NCBI GenBank assembly: GCA_963707905.1
Contig: CAVPSA010000021.1
Span: 62,001 to 126,000 of the forward strand
DNA length: 64,000 nt
Direction: 5' to 3'
Source of the DNA: DASXKD01 sp963707905
GTDB taxonomy: Bacteria > Actinomycetota > Actinomycetes > Streptosporangiales > Streptosporangiaceae
Below, in pieces: positions 26,839 through 35,445 of the stretch. Each line of letters begins with the position of its first letter. Position 1 is the first letter of the stretch. The notes under the pieces are model-generated. The model searched no databases. It saw only the letters and a program-made list of their open reading frames with translations, and was not told the origin of the DNA. The position numbers and the translations under genes are program-made.

Positions 26839-27038
26839 GCAGATCGCTCGATCGGCAGCGGTTCCGGCAACGCCTGTTCAATCCGAGCCACTAACACGCT
26901 CTGCTGGCGTGCCTGCGAGGCCCTGACCGTGACAGTGAGCGCCGCTCGCAGCCGGTCAAGTCCACGGTCAGATGACGGTCAACCGATCTTAGAGACCAAG
27001 CTAGGGGCCTTTCTTAAGGCCGTGACCTGCAAGTTTAG

Positions 27039-27080
27039 TCGGGATGGCCGGATTCGAACCGGCGGCCTCCTGCTCCCAAA
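27039..27080 (-). repeat. Detached 3' fragment of tRNA-Pro (putative attachment site)
   Basis: Reads on the minus strand from the anticodon loop TTTGGGA through variable loop, a perfect T-stem (GCCGG/CCGGC), acceptor strand and discriminator A. The 5' half of the tRNA is absent. It matches 33310-33348 apart from three bases missing from the T-arm there. Identity begins in the anticodon loop, a common integrase crossover position. Confidence 0.8.
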
Positions 27081-27104
27081 TCGATCACGTAGAGCAGCCA
27101 GCGG

Positions 27105-27142
27105 GGGCTGGGAGGTGCCTGACGTGGGCAAACTCCCAGCCC
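27105..27142. repeat. 10-bp inverted repeat beside the attachment fragment
   Basis: GGGCTGGGAG (27105-27114) and its exact complement (27133-27142) are separated by 18 bases. It could be a terminator or a recombinase arm site. Confidence 0.55.
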
Positions 27143-27230
27143 TCAGGTGCTGGCTGAGGCTGGATGTTGCCTGAAAACGGCCCTCGTTGGCTCTGCTGTT
27201 GGCTCTTTGGATCTCGTTAGCATCGCTAAT

Positions 27231-27246
27231 GTTCGAATACTCGAAC
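27231..27246. repeat. Left partner of inverted repeat GTTCGAATAC
   Basis: GTTCGA-ATAC-TCGAAC is itself a 6-bp palindrome with a 4-base spacer. Its first ten bases recur inverted at 28328-28337, and weaker similarity continues inward (CGAA, then TGAC). It may be an operator or the end of a small element. Confidence 0.5.
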
Positions 27247-27284
27247 TAAATGACGGATAAAATTGCCGAGGAGGTGCCTTATCG

Positions 27285-27490
27285 CGACCCACGGCTTGGC
27301 GGTCACTGCGGCGGCGAATGGTGGCGGGGCCCGGGCGGTGGGTCTGCCTTGTTGCGCGGCTTGGCCGGCTGAGCAGCTCCCTGGCGACGGCAGCCTGTTG
27401 CGGCGGTGGAAGCGGTGGGAGGCTGGCGAGGTCATGCCCGGTGACTTCTACTATCCGCTCACTCGGAGTATCCATACGGGCCCGCCGACC
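27285..27490 (+). pseudogene. Relic of an XRE-type regulator
   Basis: LLRRWKRWEAGEVMPGDFYY resembles the recognition-helix end of actinobacterial XRE domains (RRWKRWE-GEV-PD-FY). The start and the remaining domain are not readable in one frame. Confidence 0.45.
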
Positions 27491-27495
27491 AACTG

Positions 27496-27816
27496 CTTCC
27501 GGGCCGCCGACATCGAGGAGCTGATCGAGCCGGCCGTGCTGGGGCCTTCGGTGATTCGTACTTTCCCGAGGTCATCGAGCTGCCCGCCGAAGACCACAGC
27601 GAGGAACTGGCCCGGGTGCGGGAGGCGATCACAGACCTGGAAAGCGACCGGTACGAGCACGGGCTGCTCCGAGGTGAGGGCGGTGCCGAGAGGTACGCGG
27701 CGGTGATGACGAAGCTGGAGGCCCACCTGGAAGAACTTCGGGCACTGCCACAGCTACCTGTCCGACAGGAAGTCAGTGCAGGTCAACGCGCTGAGAGCGA
27801 GCCTGCGGGCCGGTGA
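27496..27816 (+). pseudogene. Relic of a large serine recombinase C-terminus
   Basis: From IEELIEPAVL, sense passes with a frame change near 27540 into FGDSYFPEVIELP, EELARVREAITDLESDRYEH and GAERYAAVMTKLEAHLEELR. This pattern (coiled coil after the recombinase/zinc-ribbon domain) is typical of phage- and ICE-type serine integrases from actinomycetes. The catalytic serine domain is missing. Confidence 0.6.
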
Positions 27817-28439
27817 TCATGGACCCAGGTATTGGTCGCTTGAGGGCTGGCAAGGCGCCCAGGGAGCTGCAGAACCACACGTGGGGGCATTTCGGCCCGT
27901 TGGTACCGGGACGGCATGGCGAGGCGGTGCCAGGCTGCATTCCTGGGAGCATTGGCCCGTGGATTACTGCGCACTGGTGGAGAACGGGCTGGACCGCAGC
28001 ACCGAGGTCCGGGCAGCCGACGTGGTGCCTGTCGCCAAGGTCCCCAGGCGCATCCATGCTGTCCCCATGGTTGACGGGAAGCCTGCGCTCCCAGCGGTCT
28101 GCGGCTACCGGTACACGGCTGGCGGTACTAACGCCCTGCATCCCGACATGGACTGGATGACCCACGCGCACAGGACGATGCGGTGTAGACGGTGCTCCGA
28201 GCGCCTGGGTGTCGCTGATGGTCTGGGCGTTTGAAAAACGCCCAGCATTCCTGGCGCGATTTCTGTTTGGGCATTTAAAGAACCGTACCAGGTGGCCGAA
28301 TCCCAGTGCGCACTGTGTCAAATTTCGGTATTCGAACAAAAGGTTAGGAATGTGGCTAGACTGCGGCGAGCGGATAGGCTGAAGAAATAACTACGCTCGC
28401 GGCAAGGAAAGTTTCTTGGTACTACAGCCTCTCGGCCGG
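27817..28439. other. No convincing gene
   Basis: Open frames exist on both strands but none looks like a protein. The stretch includes the right GTTCGAATAC repeat and an AT-richer segment at 28250-28420. Confidence 0.4.
28328..28337. repeat. Right partner of inverted repeat GTTCGAATAC
   Basis: GTATTCGAAC is the exact complement of 27231-27240. Together the pair encloses 1.1 kb with the XRE and recombinase relics. Confidence 0.5.
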
Positions 28440-28667
28440 TCATTTATGGCGGCCGAGAATAACCTTCAGAACGGCCAATGCATCCTCCCTCCGCTTCTCG
28501 TCCTTAAAGCCTACGGCGGGGACCACCACGATCACCAGCACCGCCAGTGCGATGCCGCCAGTGATTGCCCCGAAAACGATCAGTGCCGGGACGGCATGTG
28601 CGCTGGCTGCCGCAATAGTCCCCACTGAGACGCCTGCTGTTACACGCCCGACAATACGCCGCAGCAT
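28440..28667 (-). CDS. Small membrane protein
   Basis: 75 residues with two hydrophobic segments (VGTIAAASAHAVPALIVFGA and GGIALAVLVIVVVPAVGF) and a basic tail DEKRREDALAVLKVILGRHK. The ATG follows GGGGGCC. A short frame ending HLREVGKLHGREIGIRDSKD overlaps its start, suggesting the end of a broken upstream gene. No function is assigned; such proteins are common in actinomycete integrative elements. Confidence 0.5.
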   Translation of the reverse strand: MLRRIVGRVTAGVSVGTIAAASAHAVPALIVFGAITGGIALAVLVIVVVPAVGFKDEKRREDALAVLKVILGRHK

Positions 28668-29334
28668 TTTCAGGCCCCCGCCATGTCCTTGCTGTCCCGG
28701 ATGCCAATCTCGCGACCATGCAACTTTCCTACCTCACGCAAGTGCCGTTGAAGGTGCTCCACGATCCCTTGCGCCACATGCCTCTACCGCCATCATTAGC
28801 TTGATTCTTTGACTCCGCCACTGCGACCTCCACCGAACAAGGCGGAACAGAAAACGACGCCAGCGGTACTCGGATTCGACGATGGCGTAGATAGTAGGGA
28901 CTGGCCAGCATGTTCGCAAGCAGCCACCAAAATTTTGCTCGCCTCGTGACAAGGGGGCCGCCGAGGTGGCTGGACTGCGGGGCTCACTGCGCCGTCTACC
29001 TGCGCAATCTCCTCGGCAACATGAGCTGCTGCTCCGGTCCACTGCGGGCTTCGGGTAGAGGTACTCGCTGAAGACGACTGGCCCTCGTCGCGCGATATCC
29101 GGTTCGCCGCCGTGCAGGATGATCCGCCGGAGCTTTCCTGTCCACCTACGGGCAACGGTGGCGGCAGCAGTTTCTCGCGCGACGACTACGCGGGCTCAGG
29201 GAAAGCCACTGGCCAGGAAAGAAGGTGAACCAGGACCAGCTCGCTCATCTCATCCTGGGAGTCGCTGGAGAACCCGGAAATTCCACCACCCGAACGGCCC
29301 CAGAACTACGCACGCTCTTCGCCACACCCACCAG
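28668..29334. other. Decayed sequence with scraps of coding sense
   Basis: Only a 37-codon minus-strand scrap (28670-28780) looks protein-like. The rest gives no recognisable product. Confidence 0.4.
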
Positions 29335-29541
29335 TCATGGTCGTAGTTGTCCGTGAAAAGGCAAGGGGCATGGGCACGGCATGTCCTTCGCAAGCTGCTC
29401 GCTAACTGGTGGACCTGGACGGGTGTCGACAAGGCCTGGACTTGGCATTGGATATTTCCCGAGGGCAACGTGAACATCGGCTCCCCAAACCCGTATAACT
29501 GCACGGGCGTACTCAGACGTCTGAAACAGTCCCGGGACCAT
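29335..29541 (-). pseudogene. Relic of an XRE regulator with DUF5753-type domain
   Basis: MVPGLFQTSEYARAVIRV matches the hallmark PGL-QT-EYARAV segment found in the ligand domain of Streptomyces XRE/DUF5753 regulators. Neither the helix-turn-helix before it nor the remainder after it is in frame. Confidence 0.5.
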
Positions 29542-29589
29542 CTCAAGGCTCCCCCGAGAACCTGATCGTCACGGTCGCACGCGGGCGTG

Positions 29590-29763
29590 TCATCTGCGCC
29601 GGAACAGGGTGTATAGACCCCCGAGCGCCGCGCAGATGGTGACCAGGGAACCCACTGTCACGTGTCCGAAGATCAGCAAGGCCCCACCAAGGGCCAGAAC
29701 GCCGAGGAAAGCGAAAAGGTCGATCCAACGGTCAAGGCCACTGGGACGAGAATTGCGGCGCAT
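29590..29763 (-). CDS. Small two-helix membrane protein
   Basis: 57 residues from the ATG at 29763 with GGAG eight bases upstream: MRRNSRPSGLDRWIDLFAFL, then LALGGALLIFGHV and VTICAALGGLYTLFRRR. The longer open frame upstream is not protein-like. The function is unknown. Confidence 0.5.
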   Translation of the reverse strand: MRRNSRPSGLDRWIDLFAFLGVLALGGALLIFGHVTVGSLVTICAALGGLYTLFRRR

Positions 29764-30289
29764 TGAGTCGGCTCCAAGTATCAACCAAGGGGGGAAGCTG
29801 CCTTCGGCTTGACCGTCGCAGCCGAAGACCCTCAGTGAGGCGGAGCCCTCTAAAGTGCCGAACTGGCGGGATGATCCCTTGACCGCCAACCGGTTTATGC
29901 AACGTGCGCCGTTACCAGCGCAAACTACGCCTAAGCGGCCGACAGTCAATCACAGCACGGGCGATGTGGGCTGTCACGGGCAGATATGTTAGTGGTCACC
30001 CACTCCTGGCGCAACGGGTTCCAGAATGCTCGCGGCTTGTGGCTCTCGTCGGGAACCATCTGTCCGGGTCACGTTGACTTCCCGAGAACCTGATCGCCAC
30101 GCTGGCCACTGGACCAGGGCAGGGCTGCATCTCCTGGTATGCCGCGGACCAGCGGTTATGGCTGACCATGTGGCCATCGATGACGCGGCGCTCCATGTGG
30201 CACGAGGGGACAGGTGGCCCCGGTGCCGTCGTTCTCGGGCGGCTTCCTGTTGGCTATAGCTGCCTGATGGTCTTCCAGGCGTTTCATGG

Positions 30290-30783
30290 TGGTCGGATGG
30301 ATCTCGTATCTGCGCGCAAATTTTCAGGCCGTGGACTTGTTTCGGCGCGGATTTCGCTGCCCTTTGTATTTCGAGGTGACCGGTAGGTTCCAGCTGTCAT
30401 CGCCGCTGGGCCGAAACCATGGCTGGGTTCACCTGGACGCTCCGGGAGTTGTCGACCAACTGGCTGCCCGCCGTGACCTGTTCTGCCTGCGCGATGCGGT
30501 CTGCGAACTGTTCGGCTGGCCGCCGGGATCGGAGGAATGGAACGCGTTCATCGAGGCCCGACCCCGCCGACATGCTGCCGCTGATTGTGCACCTGGCTGG
30601 TCTGGGAGTGCGCGCTGAGCTGGAGATCTGCGGGAGCACCTGGGGATAGCACTAGATTCGCACGCGCGGGAAGCGGTGTTCTGTGCTCTGCGCAGCCGGC
30701 TCACGTTGGCCGGTACCGGCATCGCGATTTACGGTCCAGAGCTGTTGCGCGTGATAGTGGATAACAGGCAGCTGCTGCGGTAG
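30290..30783 (+). pseudogene. Frameshifted unrecognised protein
   Basis: Coding sense is readable in successive frames: WVHLDAPGVVDQLAARRDLF and GWPPGSEEWNAFIEA, then after a break near 30560 ADMLPLIVHLAGLGVRAELE. After another break it continues LREHLGIALDSHAREAVFCA and LRVIVDNRQLLR to a TAG at 30781. Joined, it would be a soluble protein of about 160 residues. I do not recognise the family. Confidence 0.5.
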
Positions 30784-31493
30784 TAGCGCGGTAGCTTACT
30801 CAAGCTGCGATTGTTTGGTTGGAGTGTGTGGGGGGTGGGTTTGGCAGGAGATCTTGACTGGCGCTGAGATCGAGTGGCGGTCCAAGTCTCGCAGCTTGCT
30901 TAGCAGCTGGGTGGGGGGTTGTGCGAGCTGTGGCTGGGGTGCGCGTGAGCGTGCGCGGCCTGTGGGCTCTCTCTTCGGGGTCGTCCAGTTAGGTCTGAAG
31001 TCTGTGATCTCTCTGTGAGCTGGTGATGAGCTAAGTGGCGTGAGGGCGCGGGGAGGGGGGGCTGCGGCGGTGCGGGCGTGTGGCGGGCTGTCGAGCTGCC
31101 CCCCAGACTCCTTTTGTCACCTGGCGCGCTGGCATACGTTAGATGGAGCGGGCCGCCTGCGCAGCCGCCTTGCTGCTCGAGGGCGCTCGGGCAGCGGCGG
31201 TCCGGAAGAGAGGTGGCGCCGGCACGGGACCCTAGTACGGCAGCAGCCATTGAGGCTGTGACCTGGGGATAGCCGAGGTATCTGGGGGTAGCCCTGGTTC
31301 CTGCATGGGGCAGCCGGACGAGTGGCGGCTCCGCGATCTATCAGCCCTGATCGTGGCCCATGCTTGCGCCGCGCCCGGCTACCTGGTCTTCCGCGGCCAC
31401 TGACACCCATCCGCAGGCCCGCTTATAGAACAACGCCACGTCCAGCACGAGGACCGCGGCCGGGTACACCAGTCGCCCTCAGGACACGCTCTG
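30784..31493. other. No gene seen
   Basis: About 700 bases, G-rich at 30820-31080, without a convincing reading frame or recognisable RNA. Confidence 0.45.
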
Positions 31494-31880
31494 TCACGAC
31501 GGCTCATCGCTCCGATCCGATCCGATCGTGAGCACGTGCCAGAAGATCCCCGTCGCGAGCCAGGGGATCGTGACTACGACGAGGATCTCCAGCGCGTAGG
31601 CGCTGCCGGTGATCAGCCCGATCAGACCAGCGATGACCGCGATCGTGCCGAACCCGCTGGCGATCCACCTGAAGACCTGGCCCATACGTGGTTGAGGTCT
31701 CGTATACAGGTCGCCGGACGCGACGACAGCGCAGCCGATGCCGAGGACCAGTACCACGGCGGATGTGGCCCGCGCGCTGGAGATCAGCAGCAGGCTCGTT
31801 CCTCCCAGATACACGGCGTACGTGATGACGATCACTGCGATGGCGCAGGACGAGACCGCGTCCCGCCAGGTCAGTCCCAT
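31494..31880 (-). CDS. Four-helix membrane protein
   Basis: 128 residues from the ATG at 31880 with GGAGG seven bases upstream. The longer open frame upstream is low-complexity Arg/Ser. Helices: CAIAVIVITYAVYLGGTSLL, TSAVVLVLGIGCAVVASG, IASGFGTIAVIAGLIGLI and ILVVVTIPWLATGIFWHVL. The tail is acidic. It resembles uncharacterised actinobacterial membrane proteins; no function is assigned. Confidence 0.65.
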   Translation of the reverse strand: MGLTWRDAVSSCAIAVIVITYAVYLGGTSLLLISSARATSAVVLVLGIGCAVVASGDLYTRPQPRMGQVFRWIASGFGTIAVIAGLIGLITGSAYALEILVVVTIPWLATGIFWHVLTIGSDRSDEPS

Positions 31881-31956
31881 CGTCAGCACCTCCTTCGATC
31901 TCCGGTGAAGGGCCACTGTCAAGTGTGCGCTCAGGTGCCCTGCGCGGCTAAGTAGG

Positions 31957-32050
31957 CGCTGGCCCGGCGTCAGCGCCGGGCTCAGCCTTGGCGAGGCCCG
32001 CCGGCGCACGCCGGGCCGCACCCGCGCGGGCACGCAGATCAACACGGCTC
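31957..32050 (+). repeat. Dispersed 95-bp repeat, copy 1
   Basis: Roughly 80 percent similar by eye to 38916-39008, same orientation, sharing GGCGTCAGC, CGGGCTC and CGGCGCACGCCGGGCC. One copy lies on each side of the tRNA pair. Confidence 0.6.
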
Positions 32051-32760
32051 ACGCCTGACGCGGCACCCGTGCCCTGATCCGCGCGAGTTCGGCCATCTGC
32101 GCCTGATGGTCGAACTCGGCCATCTGTGCCTGGTGCTGGGCCTGCGTGTAACCCGGCGGCCGGAAGAACGCGCTGGAGGCCGGGCGCCACAGCAGCCACA
32201 CCACGCGAGGCCGACCAGCCAGTACAGCACGGGGACGGCCGGGCTGCCCGCGATGACCGGGACGAGGCTCAACCGGATCCCCGGCGGCCCGAAGACTTCG
32301 GTCAGGTCGAGCGTCGCCGCGCCGAACAGCACCGTGGACACGATGCGCGCTCAGTTCCGGCCTCGGCCGGTCTCCCGGGCCATCCACAGCCACAGCGCGA
32401 GCGGGGCCAAGGACCAGGCTATCGACACCGTGATGAACGGCGTGTTCAGCAGCGGCCGAACCTGGTGTCGCTGATGAGGGCCAGCAGATGACCAGGTTGA
32501 CGGTGCTGACCGCGGCGCCCGCGTACATGAGCTTGACGGCGGCCCGCACCGCGCGCGCCGAGCGTGGCACGCTGGGCCACAGCCGCAGCCACAGGCCGCT
32601 GCGGACAGGTCCGCGGCCTCGGCCAGGCCGGGGCGCCGCTGGCCGGGCCGGGCGCCGGCGACAGCACCGCGAGGATCTCCTGCCGTTCCGGCCGGAACTT
32701 CCGGGGATACCAGGCCAGCAATCGCCGGTAGGCCCGCTCCAGGTGCTCCTGATCGCTCAT
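32049..32760 (-). pseudogene. Frameshifted membrane protein gene
   Basis: Begins at the ATG at 32760 (MSDQEHLERAYRRLLAWYPR, then KFRPERQEILAVL), an N-terminus shared by many actinobacterial membrane proteins encoded next to PadR-type regulators. Sense then shifts frames several times: VKLMYAGAAVSTVNLVIC, TPFITVSIAWSLAPLALWLW, ATLDLTEVFGPPGIRLSLVP, then a tail with QAQMAEFDHQAQMAEL. At least three indels separate these parts, so the gene is dead unless the sequence is poor here. Confidence 0.6.
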
Positions 32761-32809
32761 GTCGCCATCCCCCCTGCCAGGTCCAGCCGCTTCAGCGCCA
32801 CGGCGGCAT

Positions 32810-33200
32810 GGCCGCAGCCGGGCCCCCATCGCGAGCCGCCTGGCGCCCGCGGGGTGAGCCGGCAGTACCGGCGCGCCGCCCGTCCACACCGCCCCGTCCA
32901 CCCCGCAGCTCCCGCGCGCAGCCGGCCAGGCGGACAGCGCCCCGGCGCGCGCCGGGCTCGCCGCCGGGACCGGCGCGGCGACCACCCGCGGCGCCCCGCG
33001 CGGGCGCGCCGCCGCCGCGCCCGCGCGCCGCCCGCCCGCCGCCCCCCCCGCGCGCCCCGGCCGCCCCCCCAGGCCCGCGCGAGCCGCCCGCTGCCCTGCA
33101 GCAGCCCGGCCCCAGCGCGGCCGAGACCCACGCCCGCCAGAGACCCAGCGCGCGAGACACCCCAGCCGCCACACCCCCGCGCACAGCGCACCGACACCGA
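32810..33200. other. Extremely C-rich low-complexity tract
   Basis: Long runs of CCCGCC and homopolymeric C dominate the plus strand, giving spurious Pro/Arg/Ala frames. It could be decayed coding DNA or a site of sequencing difficulty; the clustered frameshifts next to it fit either. Confidence 0.5.
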
Positions 33201-33309
33201 ACCCCTCCGCACCGACGGCCGGTCTCCAGACAATGGCAGGTCAGGACTGGTCGGACGAGAGGGGATTAGGCGTAGGGTGATGAGCAAGATCGACATATGC
33301 TCTGACTGG

Positions 33310-33381
33310 TCGGGATGGCGGATTCGAACGCGGCCTCCTGCTCCCAAAGCAGGCGCGCTAACCAAGCTGCGCCACATCCCG
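33310..33381 (-). tRNA. tRNA-Pro (anticodon TGG) with a shortened T-arm
   Basis: Acceptor CGGGATG (33381-33375) pairs with CATCCCG (33317-33311). The D-arm TGGCGCAGCTTGGTTAGCGC and anticodon arm CCTGC-TTTGGGA-GCAGG are normal for Pro. The T-arm is GCG-TTCGAATC-CGC: three bases are missing compared with the fragment at 27.04 kb, leaving a 3-bp stem. It may be non-functional or a sequence error. Confidence 0.75.
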
Positions 33382-33569
33382 CTCAACCGTTCCGTAGCCT
33401 ACCGCCTGGCGGGCCACGGCCCGACGTCCAGCAACGGCGCTTCGCACGGCGGATCATGCGCGCTGCTTATCCGGCGTGCTGAGCGGCCCGCCGACCATGG
33501 TGGTTCGGCGCCGAGGTCCTGCTACGGGTACGCTGTCGGTGCTCACCCGATGGATAGACCGCCGGGCAC

Positions 33570-33640
33570 GCGGGCGTAGCTCAATGGCAGAGCCCCAGCC
33601 TTCCAAGCTGGTCATGAGGGTTCGATTCCCTTCGCCCGCT
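33570..33640 (+). tRNA. tRNA-Gly (anticodon TCC)
   Basis: Complete cloverleaf: acceptor GCGGGCG/CGCCCGC, D-stem GCTC/GAGC, anticodon arm CCAGC-CTTCCAA-GCTGG, T-loop TTCGATT. It is divergent from tRNA-Pro 190 bases away. Confidence 0.93.
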
Positions 33641-33833
33641 CTGACTGTTCCAGCCCAGGTCAAGGGCATGATCATCGTTTTCTGAACGCTCTTTCAGGAG
33701 GCGCGTTTCCGGTCGCGTGCCCGATGACTATCAGCCATCCGGCATGCTGCTGTAAGGCTCCGCATGATCTTACGAATAGTAATCATCGAGTCACAACACT
33801 TGATCTGGCGTGGGCAGCATCGAAACACCTGCC

Positions 33834-34514
33834 TCACCCGCCGGAGCTACGATCCCGCTGGCCCTGCGGGGCGCCTGTTGCGGGCGAACTTGCGGGCGGA
33901 GGGTGACGGGTGAGGCTGGGCAGCATGACTTCGTCGACCAGCGCGCGCAGCGTTTCGGCGGTCACCGGGCGGCCGTGCTGCAGCATGCGGAACGAGATGT
34001 AGCCGGGCAGCACGTCCCAGATGTCGTCGCTGATGACTTCCGGGACGATCTCCCCCCGGCTGACCGCGCGGTGCAGCACGCCGTGCACTTGGTCGCGCCG
34101 GTCGCGGTACAGGTCGTCTGCGAGCCCTTCCCGCAGCTGGGGGGTGCGGCTGCTGGCGGCGAGGATCCCGGCGATGGTGCTCGCGTACAGGCGCGCATCG
34201 CGGGCGATGATCTCGGCGAGCCCGAGCAGGTCCCCGCGCAGGGTGCCGGTGTCGGGGGGCGTGCCGGTCCCGCGGATTTGGTGCGCGAACGCCGCGCAGA
34301 CCAGCTCGGCCTTGGAGGGCCAGCGCCGGTACACCGTGGTCTTGCTGGCGTGCGCCCGGGCCGCGACCTTGTCCACGGTGAGGTTGTCGTACCCGGTTTC
34401 GCGCAGCACCTCCAAGGTGGCCGCCAGCAGCTCCGCCTCCCGCGCGGTGAGCGAGGCGCCCAGCAGGCCCCGGCCCGCGCCGCGGCGCCCGCTGGCTGGG
34501 GGGGAGGTCGCCAT
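33834..34514 (-). CDS. TetR family transcriptional regulator
   Basis: 226 residues. Helix-turn-helix: AREAELLAATLEVLRETGYD, LTVDKVAARAHASKTTVYRR, WPSKAELVCAAF. The C-terminal domain is typical of TetR_C_16/AcrR-like proteins. The ATG at 34514 is preceded by a GGG-containing leader. A perfect 17-bp palindrome lies 28 bases upstream of the start, so it probably represses itself and perhaps the divergent STAS gene. Confidence 0.9.
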   Translation of the reverse strand: MATSPPASGRRGAGRGLLGASLTAREAELLAATLEVLRETGYDNLTVDKVAARAHASKTTVYRRWPSKAELVCAAFAHQIRGTGTPPDTGTLRGDLLGLAEIIARDARLYASTIAGILAASSRTPQLREGLADDLYRDRRDQVHGVLHRAVSRGEIVPEVISDDIWDVLPGYISFRMLQHGRPVTAETLRALVDEVMLPSLTRHPPPASSPATGAPQGQRDRSSGG

Positions 34515-34540
34515 AGCCGCACCCTACCGGGCTGACGGCG

Positions 34541-34559
34541 ATACGGTACTGTACCGTAC
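34541..34559. promoter_or_regulatory. Perfect palindrome, probable TetR operator
   Basis: TACGGTACTGTACCGTA (34542-34558) is a perfect inverted repeat around a single central T, in the gap between tetR and the STAS gene. Confidence 0.8.
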
Positions 34560-34597
34560 AATCCGGAGGGACCAGGGCCACGACGGAAGGACAGGCC

Positions 34598-34972
34598 GTG
34601 ACCCAGCAGGCAGCAGCCGGGGTGCCACGGCACGGCGCGGCGATCCAGATCTTGGGCGTGTCCGGGGAGCTGGGCCTCGCGACCGCCGACCGCCTGGCCG
34701 CGCGGGGCCGCGCCACCCTCGCCCGCCGGGCGCGGGTGCTGCTGCTTGACCTGACCGGCCTGTCCTTCTGCGGCGCCCACGGGCTCAGCGCCTTCGTCAA
34801 GATCGCCAACCACGCCGGCAAGACAGGATGCCGCTACGGCCTCATCGCGCCGCCGCCGCAAGTGGCGAAGCTGCTGCGCATCACCCGCCTGGACCAGCGG
34901 CTGCCGGTATTCGCTGCCATCCACGACGCCCTCGCGCACCTCACGGCCACGGCCAGCGCATGCGCACAGTGA
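34598..34972 (+). CDS. STAS domain protein (anti-sigma factor antagonist)
   Basis: 124 residues from a GTG with GGAAGG upstream. IQILGVSGELGLATADRLAA and VLLLDLTGLSFCGAHGLSAF give the SpoIIAA-type fold; the Ser/Cys position after LTGLSF is where the phosphorylatable serine normally sits, and here it reads CGAHG rather than DSSG. If that residue is not Ser, regulation by an RsbW-like kinase would differ. Divergent from tetR. Confidence 0.8.
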   Translation: MTQQAAAGVPRHGAAIQILGVSGELGLATADRLAARGRATLARRARVLLLDLTGLSFCGAHGLSAFVKIANHAGKTGCRYGLIAPPPQVAKLLRITRLDQRLPVFAAIHDALAHLTATASACAQ

Positions 34973-35017
34973 CAGGGCAGCAGTGATCAGCCGGACCCGA
35001 AAACTGCTGGGGGACGA

Positions 35018-35386
35018 GTGAGCCACCAAGAAACAGGCATCTTGCCCGGTGATGGACGGCCCGGCCACCCGGCACGCGCCCACCCGCTAGCCGCCCCCAG
35101 CCGTGACCCGTGGCTGCGCATCGACCCCGATGCCGCCATGATGTTCCCTCTTCCTGGCCAGCTTGGCCATGGCAGGACAGCGTGCCTGCGGCGCCAGCCT
35201 GCCCGCATAACCGGCGGCCGGATCGAAGGCGGTTACACCAACGTATTCGAGCTGATCTGCCCCAGCTGCGGCGACCATCCCTACCTCGATTACTCTGAGA
35301 TCCCGGCCCGGCTTCAGCAAATCCGCGGGCCTTACCCGCTGCATGTGGGCTTGGCGGCATATGAGAAGCACCTCGGGCGGACTTAG
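35018..35386 (+). CDS. Conserved actinobacterial protein with CxxC
   Basis: 122 residues from a GTG behind GGGGGA. The C-terminal half, GGYTNVFELICPSCGDHPYL then YSEIPARLQQIRGPY and GLAAYEKHLG, is a conserved block in actinomycetes with one CPSC pair that may bind a metal. The N-terminus is variable and Pro/Arg-rich. No function is known to me. It lies between two STAS genes. Confidence 0.65.
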   Translation: MSHQETGILPGDGRPGHPARAHPLAAPSRDPWLRIDPDAAMMFPLPGQLGHGRTACLRRQPARITGGRIEGGYTNVFELICPSCGDHPYLDYSEIPARLQQIRGPYPLHVGLAAYEKHLGRT

Positions 35387-35445
35387 GCGCGCCGCTGTGG
35401 TGACGGTACCTGCGGCATGCTACGCACATACTCCGGGCCGCTACC

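Larger units (their letters stand above)
27039..33348. mobile_element. Decayed integrative element bounded by tRNA-Pro 3' repeats
   Basis: The tRNA-Pro gene points left from 33381 to 33310, and the detached 3' fragment lies 6.3 kb further left in the same orientation, as expected for insertion at a tRNA 3' end. Inside, coding density collapses. Relics of an XRE regulator, a serine recombinase and a DUF5753-type regulator are visible, with two or three small membrane proteins still intact. There is no intact integrase or replication gene. Confidence 0.6.
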
